Assembly: GCF_003986955.1 (NCBI RefSeq) | Contig: NZ_PIPN01000001.1 | Location: 1 to 64,000 of the forward strand | Origin: Aliidiomarina sedimenti | Lineage (GTDB): Bacteria > Pseudomonadota > Gammaproteobacteria > Enterobacterales > Alteromonadaceae | DNA: 64,000 nt | Direction: 5' to 3' | Shown: positions 52,950-61,245 of the stretch, piece by piece | How the letters are laid out: every line of letters starts with the position of its first letter | Position numbering within the stretch: the first letter of the stretch is position 1 | Position numbers and translations under genes: made by a program | Notes under the pieces: model-generated | What the model was told of the DNA's origin: nothing | Seen by the model: only the letters and a program-made list of their open reading frames with translations | Databases searched by the model: none

Positions 52950-54701
52950 ATGGATTCAAAAAAAGCAGTTCGACAACAAACATTCCGTCGCTTAGTAAAG
53001 TACCTGAGGCCGTACCGCCTGGCTTTTGCCGCAGCAGTTATCGGAATGATTGGGTATGCTGGCGTCGATACATTTTTCTTTTATCACATTGAAACCCTGA
53101 TAGACGACGGTCTTGGTCAGAGTAACCCGACCATTCTTCTCTATGGTGCGTTATTTGTGCCTTTTGTGTTCCTGTTGCGGGGCTTCTTTAACTTTATTTC
53201 GACTTACTTTTTAAGTTATGTCGGCTTTCGTATTGTGACGGTTATGCGGCAGCAGCTGTTTGAACATCTGATGCGGGTACCGGTGTCCTATCACGATAAG
53301 GTCTCGACCGGCGAACTGATTTCAAAGATCACCTACGACACCCAGCAATTGGCTGAAGCATGCAGCAAAGCGTTATTGACGTTAATACGTGAAGGAGCCT
53401 TTGTCATTGGCCTGCTAGGCCTGATGATTTATCACAGCTGGCAGTTGTCGATTGTATTTCTGTTGATTGGGCCGCTAATTGGCAAAGTCGTGTCTGTGGT
53501 TTCACGTCGTTTCCGTCAGGTGAGTAGCCGTATTCAGACCGCGATGGGTAATGTAACCACTACTGCCGAACAGATGATCAACGGGCATCAGGTAGTGGTG
53601 ATGTTCGAAGGGCAGAAGCGTGAAGCTGAGCGTTTCGATGAGATAAATAATGACACCCGTCAGCAGAATATGAAGCTGGTCAGCACCCGTGCTGTCAGTA
53701 CCTCTGTTATTCAGCTAATTGCGTCGCTGAGCCTGTCGATGGTTCTGGTTATCGCCAGCTTACCCACCATGCTGGATGACCTCACGCCGGGTGCATTTAC
53801 CGCCTTGCTGACCGCCATGATCATGTTGCTGCGTCCGCTTAAACAGCTGACCAACGTGAATGCAGATTTCCAGCGTGGTCTGGCGGCTGCGGCGAGTATT
53901 TTTGCGGTGCTCGATCAGAAAAAAGAAGTCGACACTGGCAAGCGGGTGCTGGACCGTGCGCAGGGTGAGATCCATTTCAAAGACGTCACCTTTAGCTACC
54001 CTGATACCGAAGAGCCAGCACTTAAGAATGTCAGCTTTTCGGTCAAGGCGGGCCATAGCGTGGCTTTGGTAGGGCGATCCGGCAGCGGTAAGTCGACCAT
54101 TTCTTCATTGCTGACGCGTTTTTATGACTATGAGACAGGCAGTATTGAACTGGATGGCCATGATATCCGCGAGTACACCTTAAAATCACTGCGTCGCCAG
54201 TTCGCCGTGGTGTCGCAAAGTGTCACCCTGTTTAACGATACCATTGCCAATAATATTGCCTACGGGGCTGCTGGCAATGTCAGTAAAGAGCGTATCGAAG
54301 AAGCCGTGCGCCTGGCCTATGTCAACGAATTTACCGATAGTCTGCCGAACGGACTGGATACCATGGCGGGTGAGAATGGTGTCATGCTGTCCGGTGGACA
54401 ACGGCAGCGTATTGCCATTGCCCGGGCGTTATTGCGGGATGCGCCAGTACTTATTCTGGATGAGGCAACCTCGGCGCTGGATACCGAATCAGAACGCCAT
54501 ATCCAACAGGCGCTGGACAACTTGCAGCAAAACAGAACCTCGCTGGTGATTGCGCATCGCCTGTCGACCATTGAGAATGCGGATGAAATACTAGTGATGG
54601 AACATGGCCGGGTGATCGAACGTGGTACCCATGATGATCTTGTGAGTCAGGGCGGCGCCTACGCTCAACTCCACAATATGCAGTTTGGTGGTTTGGAGTG
54701 A
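52950..54701 (+). CDS. msbA: Lipid A export ATP-binding/permease protein MsbA
   Basis: 583 residues, the E. coli MsbA length. The transmembrane domain of six helices begins after QTFRRLVKYLRPYRLAFAAA. The ABC domain has Walker A in VALVGRSGSGKSTISSLLTR near residue 375, the signature LSGGQRQRIAIARALL, Walker B in PVLILDEATSALD and SLVIAHRLSTIENAD. It flips lipid A core across the inner membrane. The open frame reaches back into comEC (52707), but the ATG at 52950 matches the family start; ATG 52917 is the other possibility. Its stop overlaps the lpxK GTG start by 4 bp. Confidence 0.96.
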   Translation: MDSKKAVRQQTFRRLVKYLRPYRLAFAAAVIGMIGYAGVDTFFFYHIETLIDDGLGQSNPTILLYGALFVPFVFLLRGFFNFISTYFLSYVGFRIVTVMRQQLFEHLMRVPVSYHDKVSTGELISKITYDTQQLAEACSKALLTLIREGAFVIGLLGLMIYHSWQLSIVFLLIGPLIGKVVSVVSRRFRQVSSRIQTAMGNVTTTAEQMINGHQVVVMFEGQKREAERFDEINNDTRQQNMKLVSTRAVSTSVIQLIASLSLSMVLVIASLPTMLDDLTPGAFTALLTAMIMLLRPLKQLTNVNADFQRGLAAAASIFAVLDQKKEVDTGKRVLDRAQGEIHFKDVTFSYPDTEEPALKNVSFSVKAGHSVALVGRSGSGKSTISSLLTRFYDYETGSIELDGHDIREYTLKSLRRQFAVVSQSVTLFNDTIANNIAYGAAGNVSKERIEEAVRLAYVNEFTDSLPNGLDTMAGENGVMLSGGQRQRIAIARALLRDAPVLILDEATSALDTESERHIQQALDNLQQNRTSLVIAHRLSTIENADEILVMEHGRVIERGTHDDLVSQGGAYAQLHNMQFGGLE

Positions 54702-55729
54702 GTGAGAAGGTAAACCGGCTTTGGTATAAGCGACATTTAAGTCCGTGGTTGTGGTGGTGTATCCCGCTAACCTGGTTTTTTATCCTGGTAAGTGGATTAC
54801 GCCGTTTGCTGTTCCGTTTGCGTCTCAGAAAGACGTATCAGGCCGATGTGCCGGTGATTGTGATTGGCAATATCAGCGTGGGGGGGACAGGTAAGACGCC
54901 CCTGACGATGGCTCTGGTGGAACTACTACAGGCGAATGGTTTCAAGCCTGGCATCGTGTCCCGCGGATATCGCGGCGAAGGACCCTTTCCGCAGCAGGTT
55001 AACGCTGACTCGAATCCGGCACAGGTGGGTGATGAACCTTATATGATGGCGGTTGTTACCGGGGTGCCGGTCGTGGTGGCGCCAAAACGTGCTGAGGCGG
55101 TAAAGATATTAACCGAGCAAAATGATGTCGATGTCGTTTTAAGTGATGACGGTTTACAACATTATCGTCTGGGCCGGGACATTGAGTTGGCTGTGGTTGA
55201 CGCGGCACGCGGGCTGGGGAATGGATGGCGAATGCCATGCGGGCCTTTACGCGAAGGCTGGCGACGGCTGAAACGAGCCGACCATGTGCTGATTAACGGA
55301 GCAAAAGACACTGAGCATGCGGCTAAGGTGTTGCCTAAGCTGGCTAAACATAAGCCGCCAGTCGCTATGCAAATTGCCGCGCAGGGCTGGCGACGGGTCA
55401 CTGATGGCAGTGAAATAGAAACCCCGGACGGTGAATCAGTGGTTGCTGTGGCAGGCATTGGTAATCCAAAGCGCTTTTTTAATTTGCTCAGTGGCGAAGG
55501 GCTGGACATCATGGAAACGCGGGTGTTTGATGATCACCATCATTTTAGTGCCAGTGATTTTTTCAATGTCAGTAACCTTTATCCGGTGGTAATGACCGAA
55601 AAAGACGCAGTGAAATGCCGCAGTTTTGCCCGACCGCATTGGTATTATCTGAAAGTGGCTGCGCAATTGCCTGAATCTTTTAATGCTGCGCTTATTCAAC
55701 AGATACGAGGCCTTAACAATGACCATTAA
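54698..55729 (+). CDS. lpxK: Tetraacyldisaccharide 4'-kinase LpxK
   Basis: 343 residues. An N-terminal membrane-anchor helix (PWLWWCIPLTWFFILVSGLR) is followed by the kinase core with the P-loop VIVIGNISVGGTGKTPLTMA near residue 57, GIVSRGYRGEGPFPQQV, and DVVLSDDGLQHYRLGRDIE near 145. It phosphorylates the 4' position of the lipid A disaccharide precursor at the inner membrane. It starts with GTG inside the msbA stop (GTGA) and overlaps the next small gene by 11 bp, indicating strong coupling. Confidence 0.96.
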   Translation: MSEKVNRLWYKRHLSPWLWWCIPLTWFFILVSGLRRLLFRLRLRKTYQADVPVIVIGNISVGGTGKTPLTMALVELLQANGFKPGIVSRGYRGEGPFPQQVNADSNPAQVGDEPYMMAVVTGVPVVVAPKRAEAVKILTEQNDVDVVLSDDGLQHYRLGRDIELAVVDAARGLGNGWRMPCGPLREGWRRLKRADHVLINGAKDTEHAAKVLPKLAKHKPPVAMQIAAQGWRRVTDGSEIETPDGESVVAVAGIGNPKRFFNLLSGEGLDIMETRVFDDHHHFSASDFFNVSNLYPVVMTEKDAVKCRSFARPHWYYLKVAAQLPESFNAALIQQIRGLNNDH

Positions 55730-55919
55730 TGCGAATCTACTGGCTATTCTTGCCTGCCCATCCTGCAAAGGTAAACTGGTGTGGAATGCAGAGAAAACTG
55801 AGCTGGTGTGTCGTGGTGAGCAACTGGCGTACCCGGTGAACGAAGGGATCCCAGCCTTACTTGCCGACGCGGCGCGTTCACTGAACAGCGAAGAAATGAA
55901 GAAGGTAGATAGTTTATGA
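55719..55919 (+). CDS. ycaR: Trm112-family zinc-ribbon protein (YcaR-like)
   Basis: 66 residues. It contains a Trm112p-type fold with a half zinc knuckle: [17 protein letters not shown] at the N-terminus, [20 protein letters not shown] and a short acidic tail. Only three cysteines remain (CPSC and a lone C later), as is common in the YcaR branch. It is encoded between lpxK and kdsB in most gammaproteobacteria; its role is not settled. The open frame starts at 55683, but [11 protein letters not shown] at 55719 is the conserved start. Its stop overlaps kdsB (ATGA). Confidence 0.9.
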   Translation: MTINANLLAILACPSCKGKLVWNAEKTELVCRGEQLAYPVNEGIPALLADAARSLNSEEMKKVDSL

Positions 55920-56677
55920 GTTTTACCGTAGTTATCCCGGCACGCTACGACTCGTCCAGGTTACCTGGCAAGCCGCTGGCTGAGATAGCAGGCAAGCCGA
56001 TGATCCAGCATGTCTATGAACGGGCACTGGAAAGTGGTGCCGCGGAAGTGGTGGTCGCCACAGACGACCAGCGGATTAAAGAGGCGGTAAAAAGTTTCGG
56101 TGGTCACGCTATGATGACCTCCACCGAGCATCGCTCAGGGACCGAAAGACTGGCTGAAGTAATTGAGTTACTGGCGCTGGCCGATGACGAAGTGGTGGTC
56201 AATGTGCAGGGCGATGAGCCCCAGATCCCGCCTGAGATTATCCGGCAGGTGGCCGAGAACCTGGCTTCGCAGCGCAATGCGCCGATGGCGACACTGGCGG
56301 TACCGATGGAGTCGGTGGAAGATGTGTTTAACCCGAATACGGTCAAGGTAGTCCTCGATGGCAGTGGCTATGCGCTGTACTTTAGTCGTGCGCCTATCCC
56401 CTATGACCGTGAGCAGTTTATGGCGAAGCCGGACAGCAAGATTGAATTAGCGGACCATTACCTGCGCCATATTGGTATTTATGCCTATCGCGCTGGGTTT
56501 ATTCATCGCTATGCGGAATGGGACGCAAGCCCGGTCGAGCAGCTTGAGTCACTGGAGCAATTGCGGGTGCTTTGGTACGGTGAACGTATTCATGTGGCCC
56601 AGGCGATCATTGAGCCACCGGCCGGGATCGATACCCCGGATGATCTTGAGCGTATCAGACAGACCTTCAGCAAATAG
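55916..56677 (+). CDS. kdsB: 3-deoxy-manno-octulosonate cytidylyltransferase KdsB
   Basis: 253 residues, a typical KdsB. The nucleotide-binding start [60 protein letters not shown] and [20 protein letters not shown] are all present, with the Kdo-binding [12 protein letters not shown] and [12 protein letters not shown] later. It activates Kdo as CMP-Kdo for LPS inner-core synthesis. It is the last gene of the msbA-lpxK-ycaR-kdsB run, with a terminator 36 bp downstream. Confidence 0.97.
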   Translation: MSFTVVIPARYDSSRLPGKPLAEIAGKPMIQHVYERALESGAAEVVVATDDQRIKEAVKSFGGHAMMTSTEHRSGTERLAEVIELLALADDEVVVNVQGDEPQIPPEIIRQVAENLASQRNAPMATLAVPMESVEDVFNPNTVKVVLDGSGYALYFSRAPIPYDREQFMAKPDSKIELADHYLRHIGIYAYRAGFIHRYAEWDASPVEQLESLEQLRVLWYGERIHVAQAIIEPPAGIDTPDDLERIRQTFSK

Positions 56678-56712
56678 CCTCTTGGTCATAACGATTGCAA
56701 TATGAAGCATAA

Positions 56713-56747
56713 AAAATGCCGCGCTCCATTGGAGTGCGGCATTTTTG
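56713..56747 (+). terminator. Rho-independent terminator after kdsB
   Basis: AAAATGCCGCGCTCC (56713-56727) pairs with GGAGTGCGGCATTTT (56731-56745) with one G-U pair and an ATT loop, then T. It can also act on the convergent gene at 56774. Confidence 0.88.
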
Positions 56748-56773
56748 TAGGGGTACCTTGCTAAATGGGCAGG

Positions 56774-58114
56774 CTAGCCCTGCATCGAATTATACTCGTC
56801 CTGCCAGAAAAACTTCTCTTCGCCGAATGCCGGTTTTAGATCGTTAAGCCAGGTCGCAGTTTCATCGAACTTAGCAAAGAACGGGCGTTGGACCCAGTCC
56901 GGATTGCGCGCCTGAATAAAACGCAGGACGAAGACTTTTTCGCCGTGAATTTCACTCACACCCTGAATTTCCACTTTGCCGGGGCCTGCCGACATGGATG
57001 GACCACGTACAGTGCGGGCAAGGCCTGAAACCTGTTTATACGCATCACGGAAAATTTCCCAGGTGCGATACAACGGCACTTCAAAATAGCGCTTAGCACC
57101 GGTGTCACGTTCAATGAACATGTAATAAGGAACCATTCCCAGACGAACCTGTTCCTGCCACATTTGCGCCCAGGCACCCGGGTCGTTATTCAGGTTATTA
57201 AGCAATGGCGCCTGGCAACGGATTTGCACACCGGTCGCACGCAGACGACGAATGGCTTCATGGCAGATTTCAGTCCCCATTTCCTGCGGGTGATTAAAAT
57301 GCGCCATAAACGACACATGCTTGCCAGCTTTCACCAGTTTTTCCAGCAGTGCCAGCAGTTCTTCCGCATCGGGGTCAGTGACAAACCGGTATGGCCAGAA
57401 GGTCAGCGATTTACTACCAATACGGACCGTCTGCACATGATCGAAGCGTGATTCAGTGAGTGGCTCAAGGTATTCACGTAACTTTTTAGTCCGCATTACC
57501 ATAGGGTCGCCGCCAGTCATCAGCAGGTCAGTGACTTCGTCGTGGGCAGCCAGGTAATTGTGCAACGACTCGGCGTCATTTGAATTCATCCGCATTGATT
57601 TGCCGACAAATTGCGCCCAGCGGAAGCAGAAGGTGCAGTAGGAATGACAGTACTGGCCCTGAGATGGGAAAAAGAGTACCGTTTCACGGTATTTGTGCTG
57701 CATACCGCGCAACGGTTCGCCGTCTATGGTCGGCACGTTCATTTCAACCTGACCAGCCGGGTGCGGATTCATTTCCGCGCGCAACTGTTCAGCCAGTTCG
57801 AAAATTTCCTGCGTGCTGCCGCCTTGTTTCATGAGATCCGCCATGCGGTCGTAGGCGCTTGGGTCGATCATTTCACGCTGCGGAAAAACCAGCTGAAAGA
57901 CTGGGTCATTTGGAACTTTATCCCAGTCAATCAGTTCGTTGAACACGTATTCGTTGACCCGAAAAGGCAATACGTTGGCAACCACTTTCATTTCAAACAG
58001 CATCTCTTTTGGAATGTGCTGCAATGCCTCGATCTTGTCGAGCTGGCGATGCTGGTACACCTTAAATTTGCGCGGCAGAAATTGTGGCGGTTGGACGTTA
58101 ACTACTTGCTGCAT
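56774..58114 (-). CDS. KamA-like radical SAM protein (lysine 2,3-aminomutase family)
   Basis: 446 residues. The radical SAM cluster motif CxxxCxxC lies in QYCHSYCTFCFRWAQFVG near residue 157. TDLLMTGGDPMVMRTKKLRE, VRIGSKSLTFWPYRFVTDPD, the substrate-region HFNHPQEMGTEICHEAIRRL and a possible PLP lysine in SMSAGPGKVEIQGV follow. This fits the aminomutase fold, but the cluster neighbourhood differs from the CTMYCRHCTRR of true lysine 2,3-aminomutases. It is also much longer than EpmB (about 340), so substrate and reaction are open. No acetyltransferase partner gene (ablB) is adjacent. It is monocistronic. Confidence 0.75.
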   Translation of the reverse strand: MQQVVNVQPPQFLPRKFKVYQHRQLDKIEALQHIPKEMLFEMKVVANVLPFRVNEYVFNELIDWDKVPNDPVFQLVFPQREMIDPSAYDRMADLMKQGGSTQEIFELAEQLRAEMNPHPAGQVEMNVPTIDGEPLRGMQHKYRETVLFFPSQGQYCHSYCTFCFRWAQFVGKSMRMNSNDAESLHNYLAAHDEVTDLLMTGGDPMVMRTKKLREYLEPLTESRFDHVQTVRIGSKSLTFWPYRFVTDPDAEELLALLEKLVKAGKHVSFMAHFNHPQEMGTEICHEAIRRLRATGVQIRCQAPLLNNLNNDPGAWAQMWQEQVRLGMVPYYMFIERDTGAKRYFEVPLYRTWEIFRDAYKQVSGLARTVRGPSMSAGPGKVEIQGVSEIHGEKVFVLRFIQARNPDWVQRPFFAKFDETATWLNDLKPAFGEEKFFWQDEYNSMQG

Positions 58115-58203
58115 AAATGCTTATCTTCCCCGTTTTTCGTTCGCGTAAGCGAAAGGATGATCCCGATAAAGGCGGCATAGTATACAGCAAACCGACCAGC
58201 ATA

Positions 58204-61200
58204 TCAGCCTTTGGCCGAAGCCCGTGCTCGCATTGAGCTAGCGCTGTATCGGACTACATTAATCCAGTGCGCGCGCCAGACTAAAAGTCGATGATAGGCG
58301 TGTGGCACGAAGTACAGACTGGTGAAGGTCGAAAACAGTAAGCCACTGATAATCGCGATGGCCATCGGCGCATAGGGTGGTCCGTCGCCACCGATTTGGG
58401 TAGTGCCCAGAGCCAGCGGCAGTAACCCTAACACCGTGGTACTGACCGTCATCATGATCGGGCGCACCCGCTGGTCTGCCGCAGCCATGATTGCATCTTC
58501 CAGTGCCAATTCAGGATAGAGCTGATTGATCCGGTCGACCAGCACAATACCGTTGTTAACCACCACACCCATTAAGATCAGCATGCCGATCATGACCATC
58601 ATGTCGAGGGATGTCGAGGTTATCCATAGCCCCCAGAATACTCCCGCTATGGCCAGCAACAACGAGCCAATCACCGCGTTGGGCAGCAGCAATGATTCAA
58701 ACAAGGCCGCCATCACCAAATAAATCAGGCACAGCGCGAGTAGCATATTGACCTGCATAACACTGCTGGTTTCTTCGAAATTACGAAATCCACCGTCCAG
58801 ACTCCAGCGATAGCCATCTGGCAGGTGTACCTGTTCCAGCACCTCCGTTAACGCAACACTCGCCTCCTGCATAGTCATCTCATTGAGGTTGGCACCAATG
58901 CGGACTGCCGTTTCCCGGTTCACCCGTCGGATGTCGGTAAGCCTGGGTTGCAGTTCGATGTCGGCGACCTGTTGCAGGGTAATCGGCTGGCCCTGGTATT
59001 GATGCACCACCAGTTCGCGAATGGCGCTGAGTGAGGTCTCAAGTTCGCGGTCATAGGTGAGGCGGATCCGCAGCTCACCGCTGGGGTCGTGACGAAACGA
59101 GCGCAACTGATCGCCTCTCAGTGCTGTGCTTAAAATGGCAGCCACCTCCTGGCTGGTAAGCCCCAGGCGGTGTAGCTGCGCGGCCTGTAATCTGATTTGC
59201 AGTTCCTGCTGAGTACTTTCAGCCTCGGAGCGCACGTCGGTAAGCCCCTCGATGCCGGCCAGTAAAGGAATCAGCTCGTCCGCCAGCGTTTGCAGTGTTG
59301 AAGTCGACGCTCCGGTCAGGGTGACACGGACTCCCTGATTGTTACCTTGCCAGCCAAACTGCGGTTCGCTGCGGACCAATAGCGGCCAGTTTTCGCGCAC
59401 CCGATTTTGGATCTCAGCCACTGACTGGCTTCGCTCCGGGTTTAGTAACAGCATCGAAAACGCATGGTTGGTCGCGAAGTAGGAATAAACATGGTCGATT
59501 TCAAATGCCTCTTTATGCTCGTATAGATAGGCCTCCATGCGCGCAACTTCCTGGCGGATTTCGTCAAGCCGGTACTGCCCGTTGAGATGGTAGTTGAGAA
59601 TAAGGCGGTCATTGTAGGCGACATCTGCCTGGTCACTACTGGTCTGGCTGAAAGGAAACAGGCTGGCAAGCAGAACGAGCAGCATTGCGAGGCTGGTTAC
59701 TTTTGGATGACGCTGACTCCAGCGCAGGGTCGACAAATAAAATGCCTTGATCCGGGCTTTACGGGGCTTTTCCTGCATAAGTCGCGAAGGAAGGCGACTA
59801 ATTAGTAAAGGAATTAATGTCTGCGAAACCAGGAGTGATGCCAGCAATGATATGCAAATGGCCACTGCAACATGTTCAAGAAGTACGGTGATTTCTATTT
59901 TGGCACCGAATACAGTGGGTAAAAAGACAATAGCAGTGGTCAGGGTGCCCGCAATCACGGCCAGGGCAACTTTGCTGATGCCACGCTCGGCGTCACCTTC
60001 CTGTTGAATACTTTCAGTGACCACCACGGCGTTGTCGACCAGCATACCAACCGCCAGCATCAGTCCCATCATCGACAGGATATTCAGGCTATAGCCAAGC
60101 AAGTACATCGCGGCGAGGGTTAGAAAGATGGCGACCGGCACAGAGACCACAACGATCAGGGTGGTAATGGCATGACGCAGATAGGCGTAGAGTACGATAA
60201 TTGACAACAAAGCGCCGAGCAATCCGGCCCACAGCAAATCATTGAGTGACGATTTAACGCTCGCGGCGGTGTCATCCATCAGCATCAGGTCAATATTGGC
60301 AAACTCAGGGTGCTGGCGCGCGGCTTCAACGACTTCCAGAGCGCGTGCAGACACGTCCACCAGATTCGCGGTCGATTCCTTGTACACGTTCATGCCAATT
60401 GCATAGGACTGATTAAAATGGCGGCCATCGCGACGACGGGGTAACTCGTAGTCGACATCGGCGACATCACTCAGGCGCAACTGAGAGGTTAACTGCAGTG
60501 CTCCAATGTCGTCGAGAGACTCGAACTGGCCAACCGGATTGACCAGTATCCGCTGCTGATCGTCGTCAAGATAGCCAGCGGTCAGAGTGAAATTGGCTTG
60601 TTGCAGGCGCTGGCGCAGCAACGCGGGGTCCACGTTCAAAGCCGCCATGTCGTCCCGGCGCAGACGGATAACAATATCCCGTTTGTCGACACCATAGAGC
60701 TCAACCCGGGAGACGCCAGCAACTCGCTCCATCGGTCGCTTCAGTGTGCGCTCGAGCAGATCCCAGGCGTACTGCAGGTCGATCTCGCTGCTGATGCGGA
60801 GCTGAAACACCGGCATGTCGTCGGTACTGAACTGAAAGACAAACACGCGCTCGACGTCAGCAGGTAACAGGTGACGCACACTGTCAATCTGCTCCCGGAC
60901 TTCAATATTGCGGGCATTAATATTTTCGTCCCAACGGAAGTCGAGCACGATATCGGTGCCGTTTTCGCGCGAAAAGGAGCGCATTTCGACAATACCGCTC
61001 ATGCCAGCCAGGGCTTCTTCGAGGGGGCGGGTAATGAGTCGTTCAACCTCCGCCGGGGAGGCATCCGGGTAGGGCACCTGAACCATAATCTGCGGAATGT
61101 CGACACCAGGAAATTTTTCCAATGGCAGCAGCCGGGTTGCCAGCATTCCGAGCACCAGCATGCTGAAAAACACCATGCAAACGGTGACCGGGCGACGTAG

Positions 61201-61245
61201 TGCCCAACGGGTTAAGGCTGCTGACGCTGAGTTAGTGGATGACAT
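58204..61245 (-). CDS. RND-family efflux permease (second of a tandem pair)
   Basis: About 1013 residues, full length. It starts with ALTRWALRRPVTVCMVFFSM, then VPYPDASPAEVERLITRPLE near residue 55. Helix 4 reads MGLMLAVGMLVDNAVVVTES, so the AcrB-type Asp-Asp pair is Asp-Asn. The second half has DGGFRNFEETSSVMQVNMLL, MLILMGVVVNNGIVLVDRIN and RVRPIMMTVSTTVLGLLPLA. It is a proton-driven exporter subunit. The start at 61245 is preferred to 61290 because GGGGAG lies 7 nt upstream. It overlaps the stop of the preceding RND permease gene by 14 bp, implying a paired (possibly heteromeric) permease. Confidence 0.9.
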   Translation of the reverse strand: MSSTNSASAALTRWALRRPVTVCMVFFSMLVLGMLATRLLPLEKFPGVDIPQIMVQVPYPDASPAEVERLITRPLEEALAGMSGIVEMRSFSRENGTDIVLDFRWDENINARNIEVREQIDSVRHLLPADVERVFVFQFSTDDMPVFQLRISSEIDLQYAWDLLERTLKRPMERVAGVSRVELYGVDKRDIVIRLRRDDMAALNVDPALLRQRLQQANFTLTAGYLDDDQQRILVNPVGQFESLDDIGALQLTSQLRLSDVADVDYELPRRRDGRHFNQSYAIGMNVYKESTANLVDVSARALEVVEAARQHPEFANIDLMLMDDTAASVKSSLNDLLWAGLLGALLSIIVLYAYLRHAITTLIVVVSVPVAIFLTLAAMYLLGYSLNILSMMGLMLAVGMLVDNAVVVTESIQQEGDAERGISKVALAVIAGTLTTAIVFLPTVFGAKIEITVLLEHVAVAICISLLASLLVSQTLIPLLISRLPSRLMQEKPRKARIKAFYLSTLRWSQRHPKVTSLAMLLVLLASLFPFSQTSSDQADVAYNDRLILNYHLNGQYRLDEIRQEVARMEAYLYEHKEAFEIDHVYSYFATNHAFSMLLLNPERSQSVAEIQNRVRENWPLLVRSEPQFGWQGNNQGVRVTLTGASTSTLQTLADELIPLLAGIEGLTDVRSEAESTQQELQIRLQAAQLHRLGLTSQEVAAILSTALRGDQLRSFRHDPSGELRIRLTYDRELETSLSAIRELVVHQYQGQPITLQQVADIELQPRLTDIRRVNRETAVRIGANLNEMTMQEASVALTEVLEQVHLPDGYRWSLDGGFRNFEETSSVMQVNMLLALCLIYLVMAALFESLLLPNAVIGSLLLAIAGVFWGLWITSTSLDMMVMIGMLILMGVVVNNGIVLVDRINQLYPELALEDAIMAAADQRVRPIMMTVSTTVLGLLPLALGTTQIGGDGPPYAPMAIAIISGLLFSTFTSLYFVPHAYHRLLVWRAHWINVVRYSASSMRARASAKG

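Noticed and set aside
57611-58180. 189-codon plus-strand open frame
   Set aside because: Antisense to the KamA-like gene with no family features; explained by codon bias of the real gene.
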